Numbered from the stretch's first letter, positions 42,801-53,380 are shown. The stretch is DNA of 64,000 nucleotides from Entoloma clypeatum (GCA_963565915.1 OY751489.1:3596001-3660000), one strand, 5' to 3'. The notes: a model not told the origin generated them from the letters alone. Numbers and translations are program-made.

Positions 42801-43620
42801 GCGTGTAGGGGAAGCTGATCGTGTGTGATCGCCTCTATGTGCGTGAGGCGATGGGGATCTGTTGCGTTGGTATTTGCCCGATCGGGAGCAGCAATGTTTC
42901 GGGGAGGGAGGAGGGGAGGAGGATCGGTTTCTGCCTCAATGGTTCATGTTTCTGCATTCGTATTTGCTGTTGGAAGGCGGTTGGAGGTTTGCCTGGGTGC
43001 GTGAATACGGATGGATGCCGTGAGGGGATTGGGGGATGAGGGGTTTGATTTCCGTTTGAAGTGCATGATATACGACGAAGTTGTCGATGGGTCATGGGTT
43101 TGGCATGGTGTTTGTGATGCGTGATGTGCGGAGTGTTCATGATGCATGTTGCAGTGTGGTTGGGCCGGGTGGGGGCCGTACGGGTGTGGTGCATGGGTAA
43201 TCGGGCCAGATGAGGGGCCGTTGAATATGGTGCGGGGTGGTGCGGTGCATGGTGCATGTTGCATGTTATTTGGTATTCAGGGTGATGCAGGGTGCGCGCG
43301 ACATGTTGCGGGTGTGTGATGCAGGGGTGGGGGATCGAGGTACATTGTGTCATGTGAAATGTTGATATGGGTGAGGTGGGGAGGGACTGATTGTTAGTGG
43401 GTTATTTGGGTGTGGATGTGGGGAAACGTACCATTGCTTGTTTGTGCTTGGCCAGAGTGAGTTTGGACTCGATGGCGTTTATCCTCAAGAGGTTGATGAT
43501 TGATGGGTCGAAGGCGCAGTTCGTGCCAAGCATGTCGAACCAGGTTTTGCGCACTGTTGCTTGATATTCAATGAGGGCCTGGTCGGTGTCATATGCGAGG
43601 CGGGGCCGTTGGAATTAATG
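42801..43620 (-). pseudogene. DIRS-like element ORF1 middle part (Pro/His-rich)
   Basis: A low-complexity minus-strand stretch (HHAPHHPAP-like) at 42835-43353 follows a conserved-looking segment at about 43560-43430 reading CAFDPSIINLLRINAIESKL. It probably links the N-terminal ORF1 domain (43620-44291) to the zinc-rich part, although frameshifts interrupt it. Confidence 0.5.
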
Positions 43621-44291
43621 CGCAAAAGAAGTCAATCATGGCGTTGACATGTTGAGCCGGCCATCCTTCTTCCGCCATGATCCTTACAAAGATTTTGGCT
43701 GCGAATGTGATTTGGTCCCAGGTAAGGGCCATTGTCTGGGACTGTGTTGAGTGAAGCCTTGGTGGTGGCAATGGATCTGAGGTGCATGGTGTTGGAGTCC
43801 TCGGTCGTGATGCCGAAGGTCTCGCTAGCGAAGGAGGTGGTGGGTATGGCAGCCTCAAGGCAACCTTCCCTGGTGAAGTACCAGAGTTCGACCCATTCGG
43901 CCTTACTTAGCTTAAGTCTGGCATAGTCCAGGGGGTTGAGGGAGTCTGAGTCTGAGATGGTGGTGCCGCTCGGGAACGCTCCTGCCTTGGATGCCTTCTT
44001 GTCGAGTTCCTTTGCTGGGTGTTGTGCTGCTGCTGCTGCCTCGGCCTCGGCGGCGGCAGCTGCGGCGGCGATGGCGGCCGCTTGTTCTTCCTCTCTCTCG
44101 AGTGCCCAGGCTGTGTGACGAACGAGTTTGTCGGCTTGCCAGGATTGCCGAAGTATGGGAGTGATGTTCTCTTCTGCGACTCCGGCGTTGGCTAGTGCCC
44201 ATCCACGTGATGAGTCACAGACACAACTCAATCTCACTCGTGCCTCATTCAGTTGATTCACACTTACAGCTTGGGATTGGATCATATGCAC
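43620..44291 (-). pseudogene. DIRS-like element ORF1 (gag-like), N-terminal part
   Basis: 219 codons: SSRGWALANAGVAEENITPI, RQSWQADKLVRHTAWALERE, an Ala/Glu run (about residues 84-104), then DYARLKLSKAEWVELWYFT and FGITTEDSNTMHLRSIATTK. A frameshift near 43740 separates the continuation, ALTWDQITFAAKIFVRIMA. The last two phrases are homologous to the LINE-associated protein at 29290-29040. Assignment to the DIRS-like element rests on position and orientation. Confidence 0.6.
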
Positions 44292-44299
44292 CTTTCCTG

Positions 44300-45054
44300 T
44301 CCATATAATGCGGTGTCAACACACATATCAAATCTGTGAATGTGAAGCATATGTGAGAGTTGTCATTTCTGGTGTTGCATACATGAGGCTGCCAGGGATA
44401 TCAGTAGCAAGTGCAACCATTGTTCGCCCAGCACTATTGAGCATGGCCACTGAGATGATATGCCCAATCATCTATGGATTTGCCTGGTGGGGCGATTGGA
44501 GGAGTACCTCCATGCTTGCAGAGACCACTAAATGAGATTTCACAAAGACATTTGAGTTTGATGAATAGGCCAAAGCTGAAGAGATGGAATCTGCCTGGTT
44601 GATAATTTGGTCCAAGGTGAGAATTCTGGTTGTGTTCATCATAGTGACCTTTGTCACTGCTGAAATCATCCATGTCCTTCTGAAGACCTTTTTCTAAAAG
44701 TCATTATTCATCATTATACTGTTGGGTCATAATATAAAGAACAGAGCAACGGACCTTGACATTCATTGTATGCAATGGGATGAGCAATATTTGACTGAAT
44801 GATAGGATATGCACAATTATCTGAGCATCCTATCTGAATCATATTTGTGATGTCTGCTTGCATCTCCAGCCGTTCAATGGTCTCTTTGGGAGAATATTTT
44901 TGGAGTGAAGCCATGACAATTGTTGTTGTTGCCTTTATATATATATATTTGTCATTTTGAACACAACAGTATATGTCAATACACTTACAAGTACAATCGT
45001 TCTACGTAGGATATGGTTATCATTCAGTTCATCCTCTGTCTGGAGATATGAGAT
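44300..45054. other. Region without assignable gene
   Basis: A minus-strand frame at 44472-44669 (NTTRILTLDQIINQAD) is faintly like the WDQITFAAK segment of the neighbouring ORF1 and may be a more decayed copy. Otherwise AT-rich, with a TATATATATA run near 44938. Confidence 0.3.
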
Positions 45055-45735
45055 TTTTAGAGAATGACTGAGCAATTGTTACAAGTCCTTAATTTCCAAT
45101 TAAGAAAACTCATTTTTATTGGGCATTTGCAGTGCATCAAAATTCAGCCAATTTGATTGACTATTTTTCCACGCTCCATTCTTGGTATTTTCTTCCTGAC
45201 TGTGAGAGTTACCCCAGAATTAGCTTTCACAGAGCCCAATCCGGCTCCACTGATGACATATTGCATAAGGCATGAAGGTAGTATGTATGCCAACAGAAAT
45301 CTGTCTTAACTACAGGTATTGGCTGGGTTTGGATATCAATGATATCAAGCCATTGTTAGCCTTTACAAAGCTTCTCCCAAAATATGGTTTGGAAATTACA
45401 CTGTAGAATAGGTTTTCTCTGAGCATTCAGGGCTCAAATTGGAGTTTTTACTGTTCTTCACCCCCTTCACCTTATCGTATCACCTATGTCATGTTCCATA
45501 GAATACAAAAAGCTAAGACTCCTCACTTGGTTCTTTCCTTCTTTTCCACCGTCTCTAGCCCACCATACAAAGGCTTTTGGGTTATTGTTTGCCTGTTCTC
45601 TGTAAACCAAACAGGTTGTTCAATTCTGAATGATTTCTGAGGCATGCAGTCATCCACCGGCCAGTGAGACAGCGCCAGCCAATGAGACACTTCAATTTCC
45701 AATCATTCCCAGCTGTCTCTCCAGAAATTCTCATC
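45055..45735 (-). repeat. Dispersed repeat, copy 2 (inverted relative to 17828-18493)
   Basis: The reverse complement matches 17828-18493 from the CCTTAATTTCCAATTAAG palindrome to TCATCAACAAC, about 27 kb away. No target duplication was found. Confidence 0.8.
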
Positions 45736-46014
45736 AACAACATGAAGTTGCCTTTGGTGAGGGTGTGGATCCCAATAGAGTGCTGAAAAAGGCAAAAGGA
45801 AAAAAACCCTACTGCATCTGACAGAGAATAAAGTCAGTTGCTTTAAGTGGAAGGATGGCAGGTAAGAAACCGTTCATTTTTGACCTTGCTTTAACCGTTC
45901 TTTTCAGATACAAAACTATGAGCGTTTAGACCTGTGCTTCGCAACACAGTGTTGTCTCTGCACAGGATTATGAGAATATGTAATATGAATTAATTTTAAA
46001 TTAAATGAGAGATA

Positions 46015-46255
46015 TACATTACTGTACACAGTGTGTTATGGCACTCAGACCTGCGGCCCTCGCTTGTAGAAAAGTGTTGTATGTAATAATATCATCAGCA
46101 GATACAATAGTTTACACAATTTGCTATGGCACTCAGACCTGTGGCCCTCGCTTGCAGAGAAGTGTTGTATGTAATAATATCATCAGTAGTTACAATATGT
46201 GTGTGTCATGGCACTCAGACCTGTGGCCCTCACTTGAGAGAAGTCACCTTCACAG
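46015..46255 (+). repeat. Tandem repeat, three units of about 82-88 bp
   Basis: ATGGCACTCAGACCTG starts units at about 46038, 46126 and 46208; each continues GGCCCTCGCTTG...AAGTGTTGTATGTAATAATATC. A partial fourth unit may precede at 45928. Confidence 0.85.
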
Positions 46256-46364
46256 TAATCAATACAAAATTAAATTAAATCAAGTATATTTCCAATACAC
46301 TACATGTACAGTACATATATACAAAATGCTAAAAGAAAAAGAAGGGGGGAGGGGAGATGAGTGT

Positions 46365-46935
46365 TCTGTTCCCTGTTCCTCCCTGCTGCATCCTTGTTCC
46401 CCTGTTGTGCCCTTGCCCTGCCTCGGCATGCTGTCCCTCCCCATGGTTCCTCGTGCTGTGGCTCCTTAGATCATCTGTCATGTCTCTGGTTCTCTCTCTC
46501 ACTGTGTTCCCCCATCCTGTCCCTGTCCTCTGTCAGGTCTTCCTGCCCCGTCGCGCCGCGCTCTGACTCTCTCTGTGGTCCCTCTATCCTGCTTCGTCTC
46601 ATCTCTCGGTGTGTTCCTGTGGTGTCCCTCATCTGTCCTGTGTCCCTCCTTCTGCCCCCGTCTGTTGGTCGCACAGCAGCAGTGGTGTGTCGTGCTCATC
46701 TGTCTGCGTCCCTCCCAGTGTCCTTCCCCTCGCGTCCCCCACCTGTTCATTGCCCTGTTGTGTCCCCCTTCCCTTCTCGTGCTGTCTTTTCCCTTGCTTG
46801 CTGCTGTCAGTCCTTTGTTGTGTCCCTTACCCTGTGTCGTACCCTGGTGCCCTGTTTCTCTTGTCCACTGTCCTGTTTGTTGTGTCCCTTGACCTGCCTC
46901 GTCTGTCCCCTGTCCCTTCTCGTGTCCCTCACCTG
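46365..46935 (+). repeat. C/T-rich low-complexity tract
   Basis: Dense CCCT, TGTCCC, CCTC words with strong strand asymmetry. Overlapping long frames on both strands are an effect of composition. Confidence 0.8.
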
Positions 46936-47744
46936 TGTCATCCACTGGTGCCACATCAGCAGCAATGGTGGGTTGTGCACAGCTGCTGATCATGGCCCAT
47001 CATGAGTGGTGGCTTGCCTTCCTGCGGCTGTGGTGGGTACTGCTACATAGCTGTGGATCCTGGCACGATGGCCATGGTAGGGCTGCACAGCCATGGTGGA
47101 GGGTGGTGGACCCTGAGGGACAACACTGGTGGTGGGGGACTGCACTGGTGCCATTCTCTGGTGGTCGTGGTCGTGGCAGAAAGAAAAAAAACTGGAGGGT
47201 TCCTGCGGTTGAACCCATTCGTGCTTTGCTCTCATGTGCCCCTAAAAAGGTTTGGGCTCCGCCCTTGGGAACTAGTGCTGTGCACTCACAGTATTAGAGG
47301 AGGAAGATTGCTTAGTCAATTTTATGTAAATCATTAGTCAGACACAGCTTCATCATTTAACTTATAGATTTCACCTGTCAAATTCAGACCTAGAGACATA
47401 GTCCAGGCTCAACTGTCCTTTATGACTGTTCCTCTGAAGCCACCTTCATGTCAACCAGCTACTCTGCCAAGATACAAATTATTGCTGGTCCTGCAATCTT
47501 TGGCTCTATTGGATTTCACCCAGGTTACTGTAAGCCATCCCATTAAGATGGGAGTTCTAAATACTCATCAACGGATTAGAGATCACTTCAACCTTGCAGT
47601 TCTGATTGGAGGGAAAACAAAAAAAACAAATCCCCTGTTTTAAAGAGAAAGTTGAGTTATGGAGAGTTGGAAGAAGGGCATGCAGTAAAAAGATTTTCAC
47701 CACAGAAGAGACTGTGGAGAGGCTGGGTTTTTCAGAAGATTCGG

Positions 47745-47890
47745 TGGTGCCCATTCCAACCACTGACATGCTTTGTTTGTTTGCGGCCTGGAATAATTTG
47801 GTGGGAATCTCAACAAAGTTGTCAAGAGCATCACGATATGGTGTGAGGTGCTTGGAACAGCCAGAATCATAGATTTCCGGCACGAGATAA
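47745..47890 (-). pseudogene. Copia-2 protease, N-terminal half (inverted)
   Basis: YDSGCSKHLTPYRDALDNFV contains the active-site DSG of a Copia protease, followed by FQAANKQSMSVVGMG, after which the sequence leaves the element. Confidence 0.8.
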
Positions 47891-48303
47891 GTCAATATTG
47901 CCAACACCAACTTGCACAGCAAGCTCATCAGGCTCAGCAACAACTGAGTCCAGGTCAACATCGACGAACGAGCTGTACTCGCTCCCTTCGACCCCAGATA
48001 GTTCCTTGGTATCTCAGCCGCTGTCAGCCCTGTCACTTCCAACCTCAGAAAACCAGTCACCATCGCTGTCATGGCCCCCATCGTCTGATTCGTCTTTATC
48101 AGAATCAGACACAGCTTCAAGTTTGGGCACATCGGATTTGGAATCAGTGTCAAATTTAGGTTCCATAAAGAAGGCCCCTTCATCTTCCGATTTGGATCCA
48201 ATCACAGTGTTTGCAACACTGCTCTTTGGTGAGTCATTTTTCTTTTCAGATTTGGGACATTTGTCTTTGAAATGCGGCTTCTCCCCACAGTTCCAGCATA
48301 CCC

Positions 48304-48550
48304 TGTTAAAAGATGTGACCAGACTGGGGTTTGAACCCAGGACCTCCTGGATATATACCAAGTGCTCTAACCAACTGAGCCACCAGGTCTTGTGGGATTC
48401 AACTTGGATAGTACTCCATCTCACTCAACAATAGTACAACCACTGCAGTATCAACCTGACAAATGCTCAACCTGAGCTAACCAATTCAGGCAACTTGCAA
48501 ATATGGCATGCACCCCAATATGAGTTCTGTGGCATATTACTAATCCAACA
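48304..48550 (-). mobile_element. tRNA-bearing LTR-like element, copy F (inside Copia-2 gag)
   Basis: 247 bp on the minus strand (plus strand reads TGTTAAAAG...ATCCAACA), flanked by the perfect duplication TACCC (48299-48303 and 48551-48555). It splits gag just before the zinc knuckle. Confidence 0.95.
48316..48389 (-). tRNA. tRNA-like cloverleaf inside copy F (anticodon position TAT)
   Basis: The same 74-nt cloverleaf with loop TATATAT, intact box A and box B, and a T-run on the minus strand. Confidence 0.7.
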
Positions 48551-49390
48551 TACCCCTCGCAGTTTTTTTTCGAATTTTCCCTTGCCGTTGGACTTTCCGG
48601 AGGATGTGACACTGAGGGCCTCATCACGGTCCTGGTCCTTGGACTTTTCATTTCCGCTGTTACGACACGCGTGCTGGGTTTGCTGGTGCTCATACTCCTC
48701 CAAGATCAGGGAGATTAGGGCGTTGGGAGTGACAGTTTTGGTGACAGAATAGAGTTTCGCAGCCGCAAGTTGATTCAACATGAAATTTGCGAGGGAATAG
48801 GGAAGGGATGAAATAATTGTGGAACGGTAATCTTTTTCATCTATGTCCAACCCTACGGTTGCTAATTCTTCCCATTTGACATGCAGGTCATTGAGGAACT
48901 GTCAAACGTTACCCTTTTCAGGGCACTTCGACTCCAGAAAACATGTCTGTAGGTCCATTTGCGTGAATGTGCCCTTTTCCGTGTACTCAGCAACAATCAT
49001 GTCCCATCGTTCCTGAATGACCTTCTTGTTTCGAATGCACATCAGGGCAGAATCGGGGATCTTCTGGGTAAGTAACAATTTTGCCGACTTTTCATCCTTG
49101 TCCCACTGAATCATGGCAGCAGCTTCATCGGTGCTAGGGGAGGCAACAACAGCAGGCACAGGACGGGGTTCATTGCTGTCAAAATGGCCCCAATAGCCTT
49201 TTGCTTCGACAGCATCCTGGAAATGGAGCCAGAAGATCGCCCAGTTCATGCCAGAGGCATCAAGCTTTGGGATAAACAACAGGAGGGTATCGGCAAGTGA
49301 GGTAGCAGTCACAGAGGTGATGGAAGACATGGTAAACAATGAGAGAGAATGCAGTGGGGTCGATGCAGAGGTACACAGGGCCCAATAACC

Positions 49391-49625
49391 TGTAAGAATA
49401 CTAGAATATAATGTACTCAGTGTTTGCACACAAGAGTGGGATCAAATGGTTGAGGGGAGGCAACAAAACTATGCCATAATAAGTAAATAAGGTTTTGCAA
49501 ATTTACCTTAACAAAAAACAAAGGGAAACAAGAGGAGAGTCTTGAAACATGTGGTACAATAAAGGTACAGCTAAAAGAGATATGTAAAATGGAATGCATG
49601 ATATGGCAAAATAGCATGAGGAGCA
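49391..49625 (-). repeat. Copia-2 5' LTR (partial)
   Basis: The reverse complement matches the 3' LTR from TTTGCTCCTCATGC to TATTCTTACA; the first ~85 bp of the LTR are not recognisable. Confidence 0.82.
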
Positions 49626-49867
49626 AAGTGAGATGACAGGGGCGGGAGAGGGGGAGGGGGGTATAACTGCGTGAGCAGGCCAGAGGGGTGGTGGCATCGC
49701 AAGGTGGCTTGGGCAGGGTGCCAGGCACGCCAGACACTGGCGCTGGAGACGTTGTGAGTCTGAGAAAGCAGCAGGTGTGGTGGGCATACCAGATGGAGTG
49801 AGGAGTGGTGGCAGGAGCCCCAGATAGCTGCCTGAGAGCTGACAGGGTGGTCTGGGCCTAGACCTGC

Positions 49868-52800
49868 CACTGGCGAAATGATGATTGACGTACCTAATGG
49901 CGCCGATAACTTACCAAAGTCTTGTATTTCCCCAAAGTTGGCTACACACTTGTATCAGTAGGACGACTTGATGAAAAGGGTTTTGAAATTACCTTTTCAG
50001 GTGGCAAATGCACGATCAAGGGTCCTGATAGCGAGCAAATTGGTGCTGTCCCCAAGACCAAGGGTCTGTACCACATGGCTCATGATGAGCCTGAAATGGC
50101 CAATACGGCCAAAGAAGTACTCACCCTGGATTAGTTCCATCACCGCATGGGACACATTTTGGCAGGTGTTGTGCGGCGTCTTTCAACAATGGTTTTGTCA
50201 CTGGGATTCATCTGCAGCCGTCGTCTTCAGGTAAACAATATTTTTGTGAGTCATGTGTCTATGCCAAGGCCACATGCAAATTGATTCCAAAAGCTTGCGA
50301 GGGCAAGTGTGCCGCCAAATTCGGTGATGAGGTCCATTCAGATCTGTGAGGACCTGCTTCTGTTGAAACGAAAGGAGGAAGGAAATATTACATCACCTTC
50401 ACAGACGACATGTCCCGCCTCACGCACCTTTATCTTTTGCATGCAAAATCCAAAGCATTTGAATCATACAAACAGTATGAGGCCTGGTGTGTGACCCAGC
50501 TCAGCGTAAAAATTAAAATCCTCCATTCGGACCGTGGAGGTGAATAAATGGACAAGGCGTTCATATTGTACCTCAAATCCAGAGGCACAGAGCAGAAACT
50601 CACCGTACATGATACCCCTGTGCAGAACGGCATCTCTGAATGCCAAAACCACACCATTGTTGAGTGCATCCAAGCTCTCCTCCATGCCAGCGGCCTCCCA
50701 AGAAATTTATGGGGCAAGGCCGCACGTCATGTTGTTTGGTTGATGAACTGCACATCGACCAAGGCAGTTGATGGGAAAACACTGTATGAGGCCGCTTTCA
50801 GAAAGAAGCCAGACCTCAGGGATGTGCGCGAGTGGGGCAAGAACATATGAGTACAAATTGAAGGTGGTGACAAGCTCAGAGGGCATGTGTGCAAGGGACA
50901 TTGGATAGGTGTTGACGAACAGAGCAAGGGGGTGAGAGTTTACTGGCCAGGCAAGAAGACAGTGAGCATTGAACGGAACATCTATTACAACAGAACCGTG
51001 GCATCAGCCTCTCGTCTCGAGGGGGAGGAACAAGGAATTGTTGAAACGAAGGCTAACACACTGAATTCATCAAGCACATTGACCTCTATCTCTACCTCAT
51101 CTGTGGACCCCCCAGCCAAATCCCCAGCTCCTACTGCACCTCCTAACCCTTTACAAGCTCCAGTTCCAGCTCCTGAACCCATTGAAGAAGAAGCCCCAGC
51201 CGCAAAACACGTCAGAAAGCCGAGTCAGTGGATTCTTGACATTGTTGAAGATTGTAGTGTCGCGTCGTTGTGCCCATCCGATCCTGCCTTGATCTGAGGT
51301 GTCCAAGTCCCTACTCCCATTGCTGAAGAAGAGAGAGTTGAGCTTGAGGGGGAGGGACAAGCTGACTGGATGATGGTGGCAGATTTTGTAGAAGAATATG
51401 CAATGGCGGCTGAGATCAGCAAAGCGGAAGCTTTAGAACCATGCACCAAGCTTGGCTGAGGCGAAACGACAGCCTGATTGGCCATTATGGGAAAAGGCTA
51501 TTCATGAGGAGTTAGAGACCCTTTGTGTAGCAGGAACATGGGAACTTACCAAAGCTCCAGAGGATGCAAACATTGTTGGCTCAAAGTGGGTTTTCTGCGT
51601 GAAGAAGGACACTGCCGGAAATGTCATCTGATACAAGGCCCGCCTTGTTGCGCAGGGCTTCTCACAGGTACCAGGTGTCGGCTATTTTGACACCTTCACG
51701 CCTGTTGTGAAACTAGCGGCTATCCGTTCGGTTCTCGTGAACGGAGAACTCACCAATCGAGAGATCTCCTGGGTACCACATCCCCAACTCCTCCCAAAAG
51801 CTCATGTGTCGACTCCAAAAGACCCTGTATGGCCTGAAGCAGTTGGGCCATCGATGGTATCAACACCTTGTTGAAATCATGTTACAGCACCTTGGATTCG
51901 CATGCTGCAATGTCGACCAGGCCATGTTCTTTCATTGACAAGGTCGGGCTGTCATTATTGTCTTGGTTCATGTTGATGACTGTATGATCGCTGCCACATT
52001 GATGACCCTGATTGCTGATTTCAAGATCCAGATCGCAAAACACGTGGAAATTACTGATTTAAGCAAGCTCCACTGGTTGCTCGGCATCAAGATCAAACAA
52101 GATTGAGAGCGCCGCACGCACTATCCACCTCTCTCAGTGCTCCTACATCGACTCCATCCTCCGCCAGTATGGCTTGCAAGACCTCAAGCCTGTTTCCATC
52201 CCCATGGACACCAACGTCTGACTCACCATTGCTCAGTCACCATCAACAACTGCTGAATTTGCCCAAATGCACAACATCCCTTATCATGAAGCTGTCGGTT
52301 CCTTGATGTACACAGCACTTGGAACTCGTCCCGACATAGCCTTCGCTGTTCAAACCATCTCGTGTTTCTTGACGAAACCCAGTCTCACGCATTGGGAGGC
52401 CGTAAAACGCATTTTTCACTACTTGAAGGGCACGATGGATCTGTGGTTGAGCTATGGGATGTCGAAGATGGATTTGACGGGATATGCAGATGCAGATGGC
52501 AGCATGGCAGAAGATAGGCACACCATTTTGGGGTATGCCTTTCTGATTCGCAGCGGCGCCGTTTCGTGGAGTGCTAAATGGCAGGAAATCATCGCTCTGT
52601 CAACCACCGAAGCCAAATATGTGGCAATTACACATGCGTCGAAAGAAGCTTTATGGCTTCGTTTCCTCCTCTCCCAACTTTTTGACACCACTCTCGACAC
52701 CACCACATTATTTTCTGACAACAAATCTGCTATTGAACTCATGAAAGACCATTAGTACCACACATGTACAAAACACATTGACATTCGATTTCATTATATT

Positions 52801-52945
52801 CATTGAATCATTGAGGGTAGCTCTATTCGCCTTGTTTACTGCCCTACTAATGAAATGATCACCGACATGCTTACCAAAGTGCTCCCATCCACGAAGGCGA
52901 AGCACTTTGCTTTGCAACTCGGCCTCTTGCCAGCTTGAGGGGGAG
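49868..52945 (+). pseudogene. Copia-2 integrase, reverse transcriptase, RNase H
   Basis: GAG-pre-integrase PKVGYTLVSVGRLDEKGFEI (about 49928), integrase zinc site (HHRMGH, CVYAKAT), core VHSDL, LHSDRGGE and QNGISE (D-D-E), then HIWIG-like [57 protein letters not shown]; then RSVL joins directly to NGELTNRE, so the block with the first catalytic Asp (DIKGAYL in relatives) is deleted. HVDDCMI supplies the second Asp box. RNase H: GYADADGSMAED, STTEAKYVAITHASKEALWL, LFSDNKSAIELM. Many stops, including TGA for TGG (after HSDL and GKNI) and for CGA. Confidence 0.88.
52937..52945 (+). promoter_or_regulatory. Copia-2 polypurine tract
   Basis: GAGGGGGAG, identical to that of Copia-1, abuts the 3' LTR. 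Confidence 0.82.
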
Positions 52946-53380
52946 TGTTGGAATGACAAGCTGCCGCGAGCCTTCTATATCCGGACTCGGTGCGCAGCTG
53001 CCTCCATAATTCACGCCACCATCATTTTTGCTCCTCATGCTATTTTGCCATATCATGCATTCCATTTTACATACCTCTTTTAGCTGTACCTTTATTGTAC
53101 CACATGTTTCAAGACTCTTCTCTTGTTTCCCTTTGTTTTTTGTTAAGGTAAATTTGCAAAACCTTATTTACTTATTATGGCATAGTTTTTGTCACCTTCC
53201 CTCAGTCATTTGACCCTGCTCTTGTGTGCAAACACTGAGGTGAGATCCCTTACTTATTTTCCCCTTTGATACTCTTACTTATGATTGAATACCTAATACA
53301 TTATATTCTAGGTGAATATAGTCATTTGACCCTGCTCTCACATGCAAACACTGAGTACATTATATTCTAGTATTCTTACA
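52946..53380 (+). repeat. Copia-2 3' LTR with internal duplication
   Basis: TGTTGGAATG...TATTCTTACA, about 435 bp. Near its end, GTCATTTGACCCTGCTC with GCAAACACTGAG occurs twice (about 53206 and 53320), and CATTATATTCTAG also occurs twice, an internal duplication of about 100 bp not present in the 5' LTR. Confidence 0.85.

Larger units (their letters stand above)
45919..47368. mobile_element. 1.45-kb insertion of unknown type in copy 2
   Basis: It is defined by comparison with the uninterrupted copy at 16355-16365 (ACAAAACTAT / TTCACCTGTC). It starts GAGCGTTTAGACC and ends AACTTATAG, with at most a 2-bp AT duplication and no clear inverted ends. Contents: a tandem array of about 85-bp units, then a C/T-rich tract, then a GGTGG/CCATGG-rich tract. 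The long frames in all six readings here are translations of simple sequence. Confidence 0.6.
45736..47720 (+). pseudogene. Duplicated unknown gene fragment, copy 2, split by an insertion
   Basis: 45738-45918 and 47369-47720 align with 16188-16715 in direct orientation (GTTTTTGGTGAGGGTGTGGA-like start; KMGVLNTHQRIRDHFNLAVL end). Between them lie about 1.45 kb not present in copy 1. The frame 47422-47643 repeats the C-terminal half of the copy 1 protein. Broken and almost certainly non-functional. Confidence 0.75.
47890..49430 (-). pseudogene. Copia-2 gag with zinc knuckle (inverted)
   Basis: Frame 49429-48902 holds the gag entry SITSVTATSLADTLLLFIPK and LDASGMNWAIFWLHFQDAVE, with ATG at about 49330 the likely start. 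A TGA at 48902 splits it from the next part (FLNDLHVKWEELATVGLDID, LISLILEEYEHQQ). After copy F the zinc knuckle CWNCGEKPHFKDKC follows with an acidic tail. Retains most gag sequence but interrupted by at least one stop and by copy F. Confidence 0.82.
47743..49868 (-). mobile_element. Copia-2, inverted 5' half (LTR, gag, protease)
   Basis: Minus-strand order: partial LTR (about 49625-49391), primer site GGTTATTGGGCCC, gag, zinc knuckle, protease start. The rest of the element runs on the plus strand from 49868. The protease is split at the junction: SMSVVGMG on the minus strand (about 47760) and GEMMIDVPNGAD on the plus strand (about 49871), with CAC shared at both breakpoints. The LTR loses similarity to the 3' LTR beyond 49625; 49625-49868 is of unknown origin. 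Confidence 0.82.

Noticed and set aside
42835..43353. His/Pro-rich minus-strand ORF as a separate gene
   Set aside because: Low-complexity composition between two parts of the DIRS-like ORF1; more likely the eroded middle of that ORF.
46015..46255. CRISPR-like array
   Set aside because: Three long units without short repeat/spacer structure in a eukaryotic genome; an ordinary tandem repeat.
46357..47337. Several long overlapping ORFs on both strands
   Set aside because: They are produced by the C/T-rich tract and the GGTGG-rich tract; no codon bias or motif, and this DNA is an insertion.
17026..48424. A recurrent 40-residue ORF beginning MRWSTIQVE at 17026, 21895, 38823(-) and 48424(-)
   Set aside because: It is the translation of the tRNA-bearing element across its 3' half, including the tRNA-like part; it continues into whatever lies beside each copy and has no independent conservation.
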